Source: a candidate division WOR-3 bacterium (GTDB lineage: Bacteria > Hydrothermota > Hydrothermia > UBA1063). From it: a stretch of DNA of 64,000 nt. Under the pieces are notes generated by a model. That model saw nothing but the letters and a program-made list of their open reading frames with translations, made no database searches and had not been told where the DNA came from. The stretch spans positions 189,866 through 253,865 of the forward strand of contig JBDRYS010000001.1 of NCBI GenBank assembly GCA_039803545.1, in the 5' to 3' direction. The position numbers were made by a program, and so were the translations under genes. Positions 61,399 through 64,000 of the stretch are shown here, one piece after another; positions within the stretch are counted from its first letter, which is position 1, and each line of letters begins with the position of its first letter.

Positions 61399-61996
61399 GG
61401 ATATCTGGCATCCAGATGTCCTCAACGCCTTTCTTAAAGTTCCTCGGCATCTTTTTGTACCTGAAAACCTGCTGAGTGAAGCTTACGAAGACTATCCTTT
61501 ACCTATAGGTTTTGGTCAAACTATTTCTCAGCCTTATATGATTGCTTATATGGTTCAGGCTCTTGAGCCATCGAAGGATTTAAAAGTTCTTGAAATAGGC
61601 ACCGGTTCAGGATATACAACAGCCATCTTAGCCGAGCTTTTTAAAGAGGTTTACACCGTTGAAATCATTCCGGAGCTTTCGGAAAGGGCCCAGAGAATTT
61701 TAAAGGATTTATCTTATGACAATATTTTCTTTAAAATTGGCGATGGTACTGAGGGATGGGAAGAAATGGCTCCTTTTGATCGGATTTTGGTGACTGCTGC
61801 TGCTCCGGATGTGCCAGAACCCTTAAAAGAACAGCTTAAGGAAGAAGGCATTTTGGTAATACCCATCAGTAAAGGGTTTTCGGATGTATTGTATAAATTT
61901 GTTAAAAAAGATGGAAAGCTAAAAGGGGAGGAGCTTACTTACTGTAGTTTCGTTCCCCTGAGAGGTAAATACGGTTTTGGGGGAAGTAAATGGTGA
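61334..61996 (+). CDS. pcm: Protein-L-isoaspartate O-methyltransferase
   Basis: A 220-residue SAM-dependent repair enzyme. It has PIGFGQTISQPYMIAYM, VLEIGTGSGYTTAIL (SAM binding), VYTVEIIPEL and the final PLRGKYGF. It methylates damaged isoaspartyl residues. ATG 61334 is preferred to a TTG at 61319; either start is inside surE. The gap to the next gene is only 29 nt. Confidence 0.95.
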   Translation: MKGSEYYENLRKKLVEEHLKGRDIWHPDVLNAFLKVPRHLFVPENLLSEAYEDYPLPIGFGQTISQPYMIAYMVQALEPSKDLKVLEIGTGSGYTTAILAELFKEVYTVEIIPELSERAQRILKDLSYDNIFFKIGDGTEGWEEMAPFDRILVTAAAPDVPEPLKEQLKEEGILVIPISKGFSDVLYKFVKKDGKLKGEELTYCSFVPLRGKYGFGGSKW

Positions 61997-62025
61997 ATTG
62001 TAAAAGTTTAAGAAAGGGGGTATAA

Positions 62026-64000
62026 ATGAGCGCTCTATTAGTCGCATTAATGCTGTCTATTCCCCGGTATCTGGTTGTTGATGCTAAGAGAATAGGTCTT
62101 GAATATCTGGAAAAACAGGGGGCAAAGGTAATCCAGCAGGTAGACAGTATAACTTACCTTGTGGAAGGCGAATTGGAAAAAATGGACTACTCTCCTTATG
62201 AAATTATCCTCTATAGGCCTATTGAAAAGGAAGTGAAGGGGCACTATAAAAGTGGAAAGTACTACATACCAGATTTGCCAGAGGTGTGGAATTATTTTAG
62301 CCTAATCAATGCAGACTCAATCTTTGGACTCCTAAATAGACTCGAAGCCTTCAAAACCCGTTATGCCTACACTGATTCCTGTAGAAGGGCAGAAGAGTAT
62401 CTGGCTGGCAAGATACAAAATTATGTGAATCTTGGCTATATGTGGCCCTTTAACTATAATGGCACATGGATGAACAATGTTGTTGGTTTGAGAAATGGAG
62501 CGGTAAGTGATTTTATATTGATAACTTCTCATCTTGATTCTTATTCCAACGATCCGTGGAATAACGCACCAGGCGCCGATGACAATGGTTCAGGCACCGC
62601 TGTAGTTTTAGAATGTGCAAGAGTTTTAAGCAATGTTTCCTCCCCCTTTTTAACCCTTCAGTTTGTTCCTTTCTCTGCTGAAGAATTGGGACTTATTGGA
62701 AGCTATTATTATGCGGGGTATGTATCAAGTAATAATTTGCCTTTGCATGGTATTTTAAATTTTGATATGGTCGGTTTTAACCCTCAGGATGGTTATGATT
62801 TTGATGTAAATCTTGACACACTTAGTTTGTTTGGTCAGGTTGTTAGGTATGTGATTGACCATTATGTTCAGGGAAATAACCGTTATTCCTATTCCCCTTT
62901 TAGTGGGTCTGATCACTATCCCTTCGCAGTAAGAGGATATCCATGGGTTTTCTTGATTGAAGCAAATTATCAGTTGAATCCTAATTACCATCGAACAACG
63001 GATCTGGTTTCTACCCTTGACACCTTGCAAATGATAAACGCCACAAAGGTAGCGGTTGCCACCGCTCTATATTATTCCCTTCTGCCACTACCACCTGAGA
63101 GCCTCTTCGTGGGAAATTATGGTGACGGACATAGCGTTGTTCTAAAGTGGCCTCGTGTAAACGCTGAGGGTGTGAGTTATACCGTATACAGAGGAACTTC
63201 ACCTACAGATCTTTCTTTTGTGACTGAGACCTCTGATACCTTCATTGTCCTTGAAGGGCATCAGGTAGGTGTTACTTATTACTATACTGTTCGATCTAAA
63301 TACAACGGCAGAGAAGGGTTTGGTACCCCCATCAATGGGATCACCGTTGATTCAATACCACAAGCTCCTGTCTTAGTAAAGGCTCAGCCAGAAAGGGGCG
63401 CAATTACTTTGTTCTGGAAGGGGAACACAGAAGGGGACCTTTCCGGTTATAATGTTTACAGAAGTTCAGGTGGTAACTTTTTAAAACTTAATGAAAATCC
63501 CGTCGTTGATACTTTTTTCCAGGATAATTCTGCTACCTCTCCCCTTTGGTATAGTTATTACATTACTGCTGTTGATATAGATGGAAATGAAAGTGATTCG
63601 AGCAACATTTTGTCTGCCCGTCCTGTGACACTCAGTGAAGGGATTCTTGTTATTGATGATTTTCGTGATGGTAGCGGTAGCCCTATAGCCCCAAATGGCC
63701 AAATGCAGAGAAGTTTTGTGGACTCGATATTGGATTATGTGGGAGTTGATACTTTTGATATAATAGATGCAGCACAGGTAAGTGCAATTTCTTTATCAGA
63801 CTTGGGGATTTATTCCTTAGTGTGGGTTATGAGTGATGATGCAAGCGAATACTTAGGAAGTAAGTATAGGAGCGCATTGGCTGAGTATATCTCTTTTGGT
63901 GGAAAAGTCTTGGTAGAGGGCTATAAAAATTCTCAGAATCTCGGAATTGTTTCCTCTTATCCTCAGGCTGTGAAACCCTCTAATTTATTCGGGTTACCAT
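62026..64000 (+). CDS. Secreted M28-family aminopeptidase with FnIII domains (3' end outside window)
   Basis: An open frame of at least 658 codons that runs off the window. It starts at the ATG after SD AAGGGGG. The N-terminus is a short signal-like segment (MSALLVALMLSIP). The peptidase domain (about 120-345) has TSHLDSYSND (zinc His/Asp), PGADDNGSGTA, SAEELGLIGS (Glu pair), NFDMVGF and SGSDHYPF, all di-zinc M28 ligands. Two fibronectin-III-like domains follow (about 365-535), then an unclassified alpha/beta region (EGILVIDDFRDG). A sorting tail may lie beyond the window, as in the M14 peptidase. Confidence 0.9.
   Translation, partial: MSALLVALMLSIPRYLVVDAKRIGLEYLEKQGAKVIQQVDSITYLVEGELEKMDYSPYEIILYRPIEKEVKGHYKSGKYYIPDLPEVWNYFSLINADSIFGLLNRLEAFKTRYAYTDSCRRAEEYLAGKIQNYVNLGYMWPFNYNGTWMNNVVGLRNGAVSDFILITSHLDSYSNDPWNNAPGADDNGSGTAVVLECARVLSNVSSPFLTLQFVPFSAEELGLIGSYYYAGYVSSNNLPLHGILNFDMVGFNPQDGYDFDVNLDTLSLFGQVVRYVIDHYVQGNNRYSYSPFSGSDHYPFAVRGYPWVFLIEANYQLNPNYHRTTDLVSTLDTLQMINATKVAVATALYYSLLPLPPESLFVGNYGDGHSVVLKWPRVNAEGVSYTVYRGTSPTDLSFVTETSDTFIVLEGHQVGVTYYYTVRSKYNGREGFGTPINGITVDSIPQAPVLVKAQPERGAITLFWKGNTEGDLSGYNVYRSSGGNFLKLNENPVVDTFFQDNSATSPLWYSYYITAVDIDGNESDSSNILSARPVTLSEGILVIDDFRDGSGSPIAPNGQMQRSFVDSILDYVGVDTFDIIDAAQVSAISLSDLGIYSLVWVMSDDASEYLGSKYRSALAEYISFGGKVLVEGYKNSQNLGIVSSYPQAVKPSNLFGLP

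Noticed and set aside
1-64000. CRISPR array or rRNA genes
   Set aside because: No regularly spaced short repeats and no rRNA-like sequence were seen on reading through the window.

Overview
The window looks like the chromosome of an uncultured, probably thermophilic, Gram-negative-type anaerobe. Supporting signs are an [FeFe] hydrogenase with its maturases, a Cys-type formate dehydrogenase, an archaeal-type fructose-1,6-bisphosphate aldolase/phosphatase, POTRA/beta-barrel outer-membrane proteins, FtsEX with a LytM partner, and secreted proteins ending in T9SS-like C-terminal sorting domains. Genes are packed with many 4-60 nt overlaps. A candidate phylum of the WOR-3/Hydrothermae/FCB-like type would fit, but this is inference from gene style, not from a marker gene.

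Region 1 (1-14497, + strand) is one co-directional hydrogen/formate block: hydC (3' part), hydB, hydA, two TM1266-like regulators, hydG, a small unknown gene, an aspartate ammonia-lyase, hydE, hydF, a NuoG-like formate dehydrogenase, a formate channel, mobA and fdhD. It encodes an NAD(H)-linked hydrogenase, all three H-cluster maturases, and a formate dehydrogenase with its transporter and molybdenum-cofactor accessories. Several key metal-ligand positions deviate from the textbook motifs (HydB N-domain, HydA L1, HydG auxiliary site).

Region 2 (14624-22372) is a three-gene operon of secreted proteins, including a 1876-residue repeat protein with CUB-like modules and a sorting tail. A near-consensus promoter almost touches the first ATG, and a 12-bp GC hairpin follows the last gene.

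Region 3 (22489-32558) is an accessory defence island between two ~380-bp imperfect direct repeats. It is a type I restriction-modification locus (hsdM, hsdS, hsdR) with two cargo insertions between hsdM and hsdS: an Xre-ImmA/IrrE + DUF4411 (PIN-like) pair and an OLD-family ATPase/TOPRIM nuclease. A short duplicate of the hsdS 5' end lies just before the OLD gene and marks the insertion joint.

Region 4 (32599-44483, + strand) holds envelope and housekeeping genes: a LytM peptidase, a protease/propeller/barrel protein, a frameshifted PH-domain gene, then yajC-def-fmt-sucC-TPR-dehydrogenase-ftsE-ftsX-envC-like. Region 5 (44480-57086) has an M14 carboxypeptidase (- strand), an M20 peptidase (+), and an eight-gene overlapping - strand operon from a novel ACT-like protein through FBP aldolase/phosphatase, a POTRA/barrel protein, a HemW-like enzyme, NUDIX, an HhH protein and RecO to a flippase-like membrane protein. 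Region 6 (57173-64000, + strand) has butyrate kinase, an M29 aminopeptidase, a lipoprotein, tRNA-Pro(GGG) whose last base is the A of the next gene's ATG, a GT2 glycosyltransferase, surE, pcm and a secreted M28 peptidase cut by the window end.

Cross-cutting signal: several genes have a -35/-10 promoter only 6-9 nt before the ATG and no Shine-Dalgarno, suggesting leaderless mRNAs alongside SD-led operons.
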